A stretch of 24,516 bases of DNA. It comes from UBA2561 sp964577275. GTDB taxonomy: Bacteria; Bacteroidota; Bacteroidia; Cytophagales; Thermoflexibacteraceae. The stretch's first letter is position 1. The number at the start of each line of letters is the position of its first letter. Shown here in pieces: positions 6,702-13,930 of this stretch. The notes below the pieces were generated by a model. It was not told the origin of the DNA. It ran no database searches and worked only from the letters and a program-made list of their open reading frames with translations. The position numbers were made by a program, and so were the translations under genes. The DNA is taken from positions 1-24,516 of the forward strand of contig CAZNYR010000061.1 in NCBI GenBank assembly GCA_964577275.1, given 5' to 3'.

Positions 6702-8594
6702 ATGAATCCCAAAAAAAACTTTGTAATTGACTTCGATAGTACATTCACAAAAGTCGAAGGATTAGACGAATTAGCAAAAATTTCGCTTGCTAATCAAGCC
6801 GATGCCGACCAAATTACGGCACAAATCCGAGCGATTACCGATAAAGGTATGCAAGGCGAATTATCCTTTCGGGAATCACTCGACCAACGCCTTGCCCTGC
6901 TCAAAGCGAATCGGAATCATATCACTCAACTCATTGATTTTCTGAAAGATAAAGTTTCAGTTTCGGTCAAAAGAAATAAAATTTTCCTCGAAACTTATGC
7001 CGATGACATTTTTATTGTGTCGAGTGGTTTTCGGGAATTTATCGAGCCGATTGTCGTGGAATATGGCATCAAACCCGAAAACGTATATGCCAACGAATTT
7101 ATGTTCGATAAGGATGGAAATATTACAGGCTTTGATGCCTCGAATCCGCTTTCCGAAAATAATGGCAAGGTAAAACTGATGAGCCAACTGAATCTCAAGG
7201 GCGATGTATATGCCATTGGCGATGGTTATACCGATTACGAAATCAAAAAGGCGGGTTTTGCCAATAAATTTTATGCGTTTACCGAAAATGTAAGCCGTGA
7301 AAATGTCATCGAAAAAGCCGACCACGTTACGCCAAGTTTAGACGAATTTTTGTACGTGCATAAACTTCCGATGGCGATTTCTTATCCCAAAAGCCGAATT
7401 CATGTCTTGCTTTTGGAAAATGTACACGCCAACGCCAAACGAATTTTTGAACACGAAGGCTACACCATTCGGGTCATTTCGGGCGGACTGGACGAGGACG
7501 AGCTGTGCGAAGAAATCAAAAATGTTTCGATTGTCGGCATTCGGTCAAAAACCAATATTACCCGAAAAGTATTAGACCACGCCAATAAATTGATTGCCGT
7601 AGGTGCATTTTGTATCGGCACCAATCAAATTGATTTGGATGCCTGCGCCGAAAAGGGAATTACGGTGTTTAATGCGCCTTACAGCAATACCCGAAGCGTG
7701 GTCGAACTCGCTATCGCCGAAATTATTATGCTCATGCGAAACCTACCCGACAAAACTGAAGCCATGAAACGAGGCGGCTGGAAAAAATCAGCCACCCACA
7801 GCCACGAAATTCGAGGCAAAAAACTCGGTTTGGTGGGTTATGGAAATATCGGCTCGCAACTTTCGGTGGTTGCTGAAGCGATGGGCATGGACGTATATTA
7901 TTACGATTTGGTCGAAAAATTGGCGATGGGAAATGCCAAAAAATGCCAGTCCTTAGAAGAACTTTTCAATATTTCGGATGTGATTTCGTTGCATGTGGAC
8001 GGACGAAAAGAAAACACGAATTTTATTGGCGAAAAAGAATTTAGCCAGATGAAGGACGGAGTTATTTTCCTGAATTTGGCACGGGGATTTGTCGTTGAAA
8101 TCCCAGCCCTCATCCAAGCGATGCAAAGTGGAAAAGTACGAGGTGCAGGCGTGGATGTTTTTCCTATCGAACCGAAAAATAATCAAGAGGAATTTATCTC
8201 CGAATTGCGGGCAATGAATAATGTCATTTTAACGCCACACATCGGCGGAAGTACACAGGAAGCACAAGAAAATATTGGCGATTTTGTGCCAAACAAAATC
8301 ATCGAATATATCAACACAGGCAATACGATTGGTAGCGTGAATCTGCCCGAAATTCAACTTCCTAAATTAGGAAATGCCCATCGTTTGATGCACATTCACG
8401 AAAATAAATCGGGAATTATTTTTCAGATAAATCAGATTCTTGCCAAGCACGATACCAATATCACGGGACAATATTTGAAAACTAATGAACATATCGGTTA
8501 CGTGATTACGGATGTGGATAAAAAATATTCCAAAGAAATTATTAAAGAACTCAAAAATATCGAAGGAACAATTCGGTTTCGGATACTTTATTAA
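6702..8594 (+). CDS. Bifunctional phosphoserine phosphatase / D-3-phosphoglycerate dehydrogenase
   Basis: A fused enzyme predicted to catalyse the first and last steps of serine synthesis. Residues 1 to about 220 are a HAD-type phosphatase of the SerB kind: DFDST (nucleophile D10, acid D12), SSG at 107-109, and GDGYTD at 173-178. From about 228 a SerA-type dehydrogenase follows: NAD-binding GYGNIG (GxGxxG at 379-384), LNLARG with catalytic R461, the IEP glutamate near 490 and PHIGG with H513. An ACT domain of about 70 residues ends the protein. Length is 630 aa against about 410 for classical SerA. ATG 6702 is preferred because GGAG lies just upstream; a TTG four codons earlier is less likely. 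serC, the middle step, is not in the window. Confidence 0.92.
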   Translation: MNPKKNFVIDFDSTFTKVEGLDELAKISLANQADADQITAQIRAITDKGMQGELSFRESLDQRLALLKANRNHITQLIDFLKDKVSVSVKRNKIFLETYADDIFIVSSGFREFIEPIVVEYGIKPENVYANEFMFDKDGNITGFDASNPLSENNGKVKLMSQLNLKGDVYAIGDGYTDYEIKKAGFANKFYAFTENVSRENVIEKADHVTPSLDEFLYVHKLPMAISYPKSRIHVLLLENVHANAKRIFEHEGYTIRVISGGLDEDELCEEIKNVSIVGIRSKTNITRKVLDHANKLIAVGAFCIGTNQIDLDACAEKGITVFNAPYSNTRSVVELAIAEIIMLMRNLPDKTEAMKRGGWKKSATHSHEIRGKKLGLVGYGNIGSQLSVVAEAMGMDVYYYDLVEKLAMGNAKKCQSLEELFNISDVISLHVDGRKENTNFIGEKEFSQMKDGVIFLNLARGFVVEIPALIQAMQSGKVRGAGVDVFPIEPKNNQEEFISELRAMNNVILTPHIGGSTQEAQENIGDFVPNKIIEYINTGNTIGSVNLPEIQLPKLGNAHRLMHIHENKSGIIFQINQILAKHDTNITGQYLKTNEHIGYVITDVDKKYSKEIIKELKNIEGTIRFRILY

Positions 8595-8649
8595 TCGAAT
8601 TGGCATCACGAAAACTCATAATTCAACCCAATCATACACACATACAATC

Positions 8650-8673
8650 AACCCACGATTAAAATCGTGGGTT
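8650..8673. terminator. Terminator hairpin between convergent serB-serA and bioB
   Basis: A perfect 11-bp stem, AACCCACGATT/AATCGTGGGTT with an AA centre, is followed on the plus strand by TTG and more T. It has the same core as the hairpins at 2662 and 23692. A half copy (ACGTGGGTTTGG) follows at about 8685-8697. Confidence 0.8.
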
Positions 8674-8710
8674 TTGTTCTATAAACGTGGGTTTGGTTTA
8701 TGAGGCTGAA

Positions 8711-9706
8711 TTATGAATTTTTGTACGATTTTCGAGGTTTAAGATTTAGGACTTGAAACATTTGTCGGTCTTGGTCTTCTTCGGGATTTGGTGTCGTTAG
8801 TAATTTATCGCCTGCAAAAATAGAATTTGCACCCGCCATAAAACACAAAGCCTGCTCCTCAAAACTCATTTCTAAACGTCCCGCCGAAAGCCGAACCATT
8901 GCCTTAGGCATCAAAATCCGAGCCGTAGCAATCATCCGAACCATCTCCCAAACCGAAACTCGTTTTTGATTTTCTAATGGCGTTCCTTCGACCGCAACCA
9001 GCGCATTCACTGGCACAGATTCAGGGTGTTCTGGCAGCGTGGCGAGCGTATAAAGCATCCCGATTCGGTTGTCGTCTGTTTCGCCCAGCCCGATAATTCC
9101 GCCCGAACAAACCGAAATTTTTGCGCCCCGTACATTTTCTAAGGTTTCGAGCCGGTCTTCATATTTTCGGGTCGAAATAATTTCAGAATAATGCGCTTCG
9201 TCCGTATCCAAATTGTGATTATAAGCGTATAAACCAGCGTCTTTCAGTTTTTTTGCTTGTTCGGTCGTAACCATTCCGAGCGTACAGCAAACCTCTAACC
9301 CTATGTTACTCACGCCTTTAACCATTTCCAAGACATTATCGAAATCCCGATTATCTCGGACACTTCGCCACGCTGCGCCCATGCAAAATCGTGTACTTCC
9401 CGAAGCCTTCGCATCTTGGGCGTGTTGCAAAACCGTATCGACAGGCAAAAGTTTATGAACTTCTGTTTGTGTCTGATAACGAGCAGCTTGCGGGCAATAA
9501 GCGCAATCCTCTGGACAGCCTCCCGTTTTGATAGAAAGTAAGGTACAAACCTGAACTTCTTGTGCATCATGGAACTGCCGATGCACCGTAGCTGCCCGAT
9601 ATATGAGGTCTAAAACAGGTGCATGATAAATTTGGGCAATCTCTTCGGGTGTCCAATCTCGGCGAATCATCGGCTGGGTTTGAGGCAAAATTTCTTCCGT
9701 CATCAT
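8711..9706 (-). CDS. bioB: Biotin synthase
   Basis: A radical SAM enzyme that inserts sulfur into dethiobiotin to form biotin. The [4Fe-4S] motif is GGCPEDCAYC with C64, C68 and C71. The auxiliary [2Fe-2S] cluster ligands are visible in RFCMGAAWR, EVCCTLGM, ISVCSGGIIGLGE and the RLSAGR arginine. Length of 331 aa is normal. Two ATG codons are adjacent at the start (9706 and 9703) and cannot be separated. No other biotin gene is in the window. It faces the serB-serA gene and shares a terminator with it. No clear promoter element is seen in the 233 bases upstream, which otherwise hold nothing I recognise. Confidence 0.97.
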   Translation of the reverse strand: MMTEEILPQTQPMIRRDWTPEEIAQIYHAPVLDLIYRAATVHRQFHDAQEVQVCTLLSIKTGGCPEDCAYCPQAARYQTQTEVHKLLPVDTVLQHAQDAKASGSTRFCMGAAWRSVRDNRDFDNVLEMVKGVSNIGLEVCCTLGMVTTEQAKKLKDAGLYAYNHNLDTDEAHYSEIISTRKYEDRLETLENVRGAKISVCSGGIIGLGETDDNRIGMLYTLATLPEHPESVPVNALVAVEGTPLENQKRVSVWEMVRMIATARILMPKAMVRLSAGRLEMSFEEQALCFMAGANSIFAGDKLLTTPNPEEDQDRQMFQVLNLKPRKSYKNS

Positions 9707-9939
9707 ATATTTATTATTTTGATAATCAAGGAGTTATTCGTTTTTAGTAGTGTGAAATAAGCCCGAATTTACAGATTTTCGCTTAAAAAGGCTTTGTTAC
9801 AAGGATTAAATAGGAAAAAAGGGTTTTCTGCTGTTGTTCGCTCCTTCACAAATAACTCATTTTCAAAGGTTTAAGGTCGGTCATGCGGACACAACCAACC
9901 GCAAGAGAATAAATTAGAATCAAGACACAAAAACAAGGA

Positions 9940-10455
9940 TTAGAGTACCTCAAACGGAACAACTACCTGCGTTTTGTCCCAAGTCAAAAGCATTTGATTT
10001 GCCTCAAACGAAATTATAAACATTTCCGTTACGTCAGTTTGTGCCGAAACAGCAGCCTTGATTCGTAGAACATCCTCATTTTCAGTGTATTGTGTTCCCC
10101 ATTGTCCTGTTGAACGATTAAAAATAATAATCCAGTAGTCTTCTTTCGGAATGGTAAAAACAGAATATTCGCCCGCTTGGAGTGTTTTATCTCCGAATTT
10201 CAAATTTTTATCCGTCTTAAAAATGGTGGCTTCGTTTGCGCCTGTACGCCAAACTTCGCCATAAGGAATCAACTCGCCAAAGATAACCCGCTCTTTTTTA
10301 GAGGGTTGGCAATATTTGACCGAAATAGCTGCCTCTCCCGAATACGTGGCGATGGCTTCGGGGCTGTGGCGTTTGGTCATGAATTTTCCGCCAAAAAATA
10401 ATAATACCAATACTAAAACTAAACCTCCTAAACCAATAATAATTTTCTTTTTCAT
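9940..10455 (-). CDS. DUF2911 family protein, N-terminally membrane-anchored
   Basis: The family is recognised, but its function is unknown. A hydrophobic segment at about residues 4-22 after MKKK is a signal anchor or an uncleaved signal, placing the rest in the periplasm. The DUF2911 core is clear: ISVKYCQPSKKERVIFGELIPYGEVWRTGANEAT, then FGDKTLQAGEYSVFTIP, then IIIFNRSTGQWGTQY. These proteins are common in Bacteroidota and usually about 170-290 aa, so 171 aa is a short member. A good promoter element (TATCTTTG) lies upstream and there is no tight operon partner. Confidence 0.9.
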   Translation of the reverse strand: MKKKIIIGLGGLVLVLVLLFFGGKFMTKRHSPEAIATYSGEAAISVKYCQPSKKERVIFGELIPYGEVWRTGANEATIFKTDKNLKFGDKTLQAGEYSVFTIPKEDYWIIIFNRSTGQWGTQYTENEDVLRIKAAVSAQTDVTEMFIISFEANQMLLTWDKTQVVVPFEVL

Positions 10456-10540
10456 TTGATTTTTATGATTTAACTATGTGATAATCAACTATTTGCGTTA
10501 TAATTTTGTGTTGTGGCACAAATTCGCATCTATCGTCTGC

Positions 10541-10548
10541 CAAAGATA
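10541..10548 (-). promoter_or_regulatory. -7 promoter element for the DUF2911 gene
   Basis: Reads TATCTTTG on the minus strand, matching TAnnTTTG, and predicts a leader of about 80 nt. No -33 TTTG is seen at normal spacing. Confidence 0.5.
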
Positions 10549-10598
10549 AGACTAAATTTGGATAATGAACTTAGCCTTTGTGTGCATTTGATATTTTT

Positions 10599-11051
10599 TT
10601 AAGAAACCTGACGCAACACTTCCGTAACCAAATCCGTTTCAAATCCCCGTTGTGTCAGGAATCGGAAAAGCGCATTTTTGTCAGTGGGGTTTTGTTGGCG
10701 TTTTTTTTCGGTTAATTCGGTCAAAACCTTTCGATATTCTTCGGGGTCGATTTCGGTCAATGCGTTCTGAATTAACGTTTGGGCAATGTCATTTTGACGA
10801 AGTGCATGGCGAATTTTATTTCGTCCCCATTTTTTGATATTGAATTTCCCTCGCACAAAACTTCGGGCGTATCGCTCTTCATTGATAAAATCTTCCGTGT
10901 ATAATTTTTCTACTAATTTTTCGGTCAGGTCATAAGGCAAATCCCAAGTTTGAAGTTTTTGACGCACTTCTTTTTCGGAACGCTCTTGATAAGCGCAATA
11001 CGAGGCGATTTTTTGCAAGGCTTTGGATTCAGAAAGTTGTGTTTGCATCAT
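10599..11051 (-). CDS. recX: Regulatory protein RecX
   Basis: A modulator of RecA filaments in recombination and SOS functions, cytoplasmic. It shows the tandem three-helix RecX pattern: ALQKIASYCAYQERSEKEVRQKLQ, then LVEKLYTEDFINEERYARSFVRGKF, then WGRNKIRHALRQNDI, and a third repeat ending FLTQRGFETDLVTEVL. Length of 150 aa is typical. recA is not adjacent. Two adjacent ATG codons lie at the start (11051 and 11048). A promoter element lies just ahead, and the terminator of the upstream MFS gene directly precedes that, so recX is transcribed separately. Confidence 0.93.
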   Translation of the reverse strand: MMQTQLSESKALQKIASYCAYQERSEKEVRQKLQTWDLPYDLTEKLVEKLYTEDFINEERYARSFVRGKFNIKKWGRNKIRHALRQNDIAQTLIQNALTEIDPEEYRKVLTELTEKKRQQNPTDKNALFRFLTQRGFETDLVTEVLRQVS

Positions 11052-11072
11052 TTTTCAGGCATTTTTTGGGGA

Positions 11073-11080
11073 CAAAAGTA
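11073..11080 (-). promoter_or_regulatory. -7 promoter element for recX
   Basis: TACTTTTG on the minus strand matches TAnnTTTG, 22 bases ahead of the recX ATG. The upstream promoter part would overlap the preceding terminator hairpin. Confidence 0.45.
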
Positions 11081-11081
11081 C

Positions 11082-11112
11082 AAAAAAAAGCCTTTCCAAA
11101 ACGGAAAAGGCT
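11082..11112 (-). terminator. Intrinsic terminator of the MFS gene
   Basis: On the minus strand AGCCTTTTCC-GTTTT-GGAAAGGCT forms a 9-bp stem with one bulged base, followed directly by eight T. It lies 112 bases after the MFS stop and just before the recX promoter. Confidence 0.85.
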
Positions 11113-11223
11113 CTTTCATCTCTTTGTTGCCTGACCTTGAACTAAAAGTCAGTCTTATATAAACCGTAAAACGTCAAGCAAAAATGAGTGGGTTTAAGCA
11201 ACCGCTTTTTAGGTTTTAATATC

Positions 11224-12435
11224 CTAATTTTCAGATACTTGCGTTTGTTTTGAATTATCCTTAAATAAAAATAAGAAAATCAACGCAATCACGCCCACGC
11301 CTGCGGTGGCAATTAACCAAATCGGATTCCATTCGTGCAAATTATTTTCAAGCGTGAATTGTCTTCCGACAAAACCCGCCGCATACGCCCCGATAAACAT
11401 TCCCAAACCGTAAGTTGCGGTTGCCATCAAAGCCTGTGCCGAACTTCGCAAATTTTTAGGTGCTTTTTTATCCAAATAAATCTGGGTAGAAACAAACAGA
11501 AAATCGTAACACACACCATGCAAGGCAATTCCGCCATAAACCATCCACGCATTGGCATCAATATCGGCATAAGCAAACAACAAATAACGCGCTATCCAGC
11601 CTGCCATGCCTGCCAAAATCATGGTTTTCAAGCCGAAACGAGCCAAAAAGAAAGGCAATAATAACATAAATCCTACTTCGGAAACTTGTCCAAGGGTTTG
11701 CGTAGCTGCCGAATTTTCCCAGCCCAATTCGTTCATAAACATATTCCCGAATTGAAAATAAAATGTCATGGGAATATAAATTAAGAAAATGGAAATCAAT
11801 AACGTCGCAAACGAACGGTCTTTCATCATGCCTAAGGCATCCAGTCCTAACATTTGTCCTAAACTGGCTTTTTCGCCCTTGCCTTTCGGTGGAGTTTTGG
11901 GCAAAGCAAACGAAAACACTCCCAAAATCAGCGAGGCTACCGCCGCCAAGAAAAACGGTTCTGCGCTTGCTTCCGAAATACTTAATCCGCTTATCAATAA
12001 CCCTGCCACAATCCAGCCGCCCGTCCCGAATACTCGAATACTTGGAAAATCTTTTTCGGGATTGGCGATTTGTTGCATCGCTACCGAACTGGTCAAGGCA
12101 ATCGTAGGCGCATAAAGTAACATATAAATCACTAATAACCAGAAGAATACATCAAAACTTGTGCTTTGCGACATCATATAAAGCAAGCCCGCCCCCACGA
12201 TATGCAAAACCCCCAAAATCTTTTCCGAATCAAAAAATCGGTCGGCAACCAAACCCGTAAAAAAAGGCGAAATAATAAATGCCAAAGCCGTAAAACCATA
12301 CGCACTCCCGACCTCGACATCGGTACAGTGGAGCGTTTTACTCAAAAATGTACTCATCGTTACGTACCATGCGCCCCAAATAAAATACTGCAGGAGCATC
12401 ATGGTGGATAATTGTAAGCGTGTTGTGATTTTCAT
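11224..12435 (-). CDS. MFS transporter of the nucleoside:H+ symporter (NupG-like) family
   Basis: An inner-membrane transporter with about 12 hydrophobic segments. The opening MKITTRLQLSTMMLLQYFIWGAWYVTM and the VGSAYGFTALAFIISPFFTGLVADRF segment resemble NupG-type nucleoside/proton symporters. The substrate cannot be read from the sequence. Because it is downstream of a NagX-like gene, a sugar or amino-sugar derivative is as plausible as a nucleoside. ATG 12435 (403 aa) is chosen; the in-frame TTG at 12456 is unlikely. The gap to the upstream gene is 62 bases and holds a small CAAAC/GTTTG palindrome near 12454-12470, so the two probably form one operon. Confidence 0.87.
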   Translation of the reverse strand: MKITTRLQLSTMMLLQYFIWGAWYVTMSTFLSKTLHCTDVEVGSAYGFTALAFIISPFFTGLVADRFFDSEKILGVLHIVGAGLLYMMSQSTSFDVFFWLLVIYMLLYAPTIALTSSVAMQQIANPEKDFPSIRVFGTGGWIVAGLLISGLSISEASAEPFFLAAVASLILGVFSFALPKTPPKGKGEKASLGQMLGLDALGMMKDRSFATLLISIFLIYIPMTFYFQFGNMFMNELGWENSAATQTLGQVSEVGFMLLLPFFLARFGLKTMILAGMAGWIARYLLFAYADIDANAWMVYGGIALHGVCYDFLFVSTQIYLDKKAPKNLRSSAQALMATATYGLGMFIGAYAAGFVGRQFTLENNLHEWNPIWLIATAGVGVIALIFLFLFKDNSKQTQVSEN

Positions 12436-12497
12436 TTTCGTATTATTGTTTTGCAAACCTATGAAGTTTGATTTTTGAAATTTTATGAGAAAAAAAA

Positions 12498-13604
12498 TTA
12501 AATTTTAATAAATATACGTTTTTGGTACATTATCCAAACGGGAATAAAACAAAATAATGTATAAGAAATAGCAAAAAATAAAGACGCACTATACGGATTT
12601 AACCAACTGACAAACAATGTTTTATAAATAAAATCTTGTAAATTTCTATCACCTACGGGAATGGCATAAAGTATCGAAATCAATACGCCAGAAAGTACAT
12701 AAACCGTAATGGCGTTGCTCCCGAAAATGATGCAAAATTTAGTAAAAAAGTTTTGATAATTTAATACATCAATCAAATAAATGCTAATTCCCAACACCCA
12801 CAAAGCTACTCCGCCCGAAAATAAAACATACGAACTTGTCCAAAGTTGTTTATTGATCGGAAACCAAATATCCCAAATTAATCCACTGATAATCAATATA
12901 ATACCTGCGCCCAATAAAATCATTACCTTTCGAGAGGTTTCCATATTTTTTTGTTGCGTCAAATTGCCTGTGAGCATCCCGATAATTCCCGTAACGATGG
13001 CGGGCAAGGTGCTTAAAATTCCTTCGGGGTCGTAAAGTTTGGTATTTTTCCAGACATGAATGCCCAAAATTTGTTGGTCAATCCAAGCGGCTAAATTGGT
13101 GGTCGGTTCTAAATTTGGTGCGCCAATAGTAGGAATCGGGACAAAAGTCATTAAAATCCAATATCCAATTAAAATACCGATGCCGATGCCAAAAATAGTT
13201 TTTTCGGAAAAGAGGATATAAAAAGTGGCACAAAACATAAAAACAATCGAAATGCGTTGCAACACGCCCAAAATTCGGATGTTCAATATATCAAATTGCG
13301 GAAATGTATTCAAAAATAATCCTAATCCGAATAAAATCGCACAACGTTTGAAAATTTTTCTAAAAAGAATAAATTTGGGTGTATTTTTTTCGAGTGCTTT
13401 GGCAAATGCCAGCGAAATTGAAACGCCAACAATAAATAAAAAGAAAGGAAAAATCATATCCGTAGGAGTTGCTCCGTGCCATGGGGCGTGTAAAAATGGC
13501 GCATACACTGTGTCCCAAGACCCTGGCGTATTGACCAAAATCATCATCGCAACGGTAAATCCACGAAAAACATCCAAGGAAATCAAACGCTCTGAAGAAG
13601 CCAT
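12498..13604 (-). CDS. NagX-like membrane acetyltransferase (HGSNAT / DUF5009 family)
   Basis: A polytopic inner-membrane protein of about 10 hydrophobic segments, 368 aa. The N-terminal RLISLDVFRGFTVAMMILVN and LHAPWHGATPTDMIFPFFLFIVG are the signature of the heparan-alpha-glucosaminide N-acetyltransferase family. H39 in LHAPWHG corresponds by pattern to the catalytic His of the human enzyme. The human enzyme acetylates terminal glucosamine across the lysosomal membrane using cytosolic acetyl-CoA; bacterial members often lie in GlcNAc or chitin loci and their reaction is not settled. It is the first gene of a probable two-gene unit with the MFS transporter, and lies downstream of the deaminase/deacetylase gene but behind a terminator. 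Confidence 0.88.
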   Translation of the reverse strand: MASSERLISLDVFRGFTVAMMILVNTPGSWDTVYAPFLHAPWHGATPTDMIFPFFLFIVGVSISLAFAKALEKNTPKFILFRKIFKRCAILFGLGLFLNTFPQFDILNIRILGVLQRISIVFMFCATFYILFSEKTIFGIGIGILIGYWILMTFVPIPTIGAPNLEPTTNLAAWIDQQILGIHVWKNTKLYDPEGILSTLPAIVTGIIGMLTGNLTQQKNMETSRKVMILLGAGIILIISGLIWDIWFPINKQLWTSSYVLFSGGVALWVLGISIYLIDVLNYQNFFTKFCIIFGSNAITVYVLSGVLISILYAIPVGDRNLQDFIYKTLFVSWLNPYSASLFFAISYTLFCFIPVWIMYQKRIFIKI

Positions 13605-13640
13605 TTTAGTTAGTATTTAGTATCAAGTATTAAAGCGATG

Positions 13641-13665
13641 TAATTATTTGAAAATCAATAAATTA
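13641..13665. repeat. 25-bp direct repeat, copy 1
   Basis: Identical over 25 bases to 16338-16362, with core TTATTTGAAAATCAATAAAT. It lies 37 bases upstream of the nagX-like ATG. A shorter version, TGAAAATCAATAAA, occurs in the other orientation near 15910-15925. Confidence 0.6.
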
Positions 13666-13770
13666 TACTCAAATCAAACTATAAACTACATTTAACTTAA
13701 CGCTATATTTTACGATTTTTTTTCAAAGCGTCAGACGTTCGGTCAGACTTATATTTGTGTTTTAATTTAT

Positions 13771-13806
13771 AAAAAAAATTTTTCGGACTCATGAAGTCCG
13801 AAAAAT
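13771..13806 (-). terminator. Intrinsic terminator of the nagB/PIG-L fusion gene
   Basis: A perfect 12-bp stem (ATTTTTCGGACT / AGTCCGAAAAAT) with a 5-base loop, followed on the minus strand by a run of eight T. It lies about 125 bases after the stop of the fusion gene and separates it from nagX. Confidence 0.88.
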
Positions 13807-13930
13807 CCCGTAACCTGTTAAATTAACCAAATAATATGAAAAGAAAAACATTTATTTCGCTGTTGAATATAAATATATATATTTGTCAGACACGTGCAAG
13901 ATTTTCAAACGCTTACAGGCGTTGTTATCG

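Larger units (their letters stand above)
13605..13930. other. Intergenic region between nagB-like gene and nagX, with repeats
   Basis: There is no gene in these 326 bases. It contains the terminator at 13771-13806 and one copy (13641-13665) of a 25-bp direct repeat whose other copy is at 16338-16362. GTCAGAC occurs at 13730, 13742 and 13885. Two TATATTTG promoter-like words lie on the plus strand (13750-13757 and about 13877-13884), although no plus-strand gene follows. Confidence 0.55.

Noticed and set aside
9826..9845. TGTTGTTCGCTC word upstream of bioB resembling the LytTR motif
   Set aside because: An isolated match without phasing or promoter context.
12436..12456. TTG start for the MFS transporter
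   Set aside because: The ATG at 12435 directly precedes the first membrane segment; the seven extra residues add nothing typical of the family.
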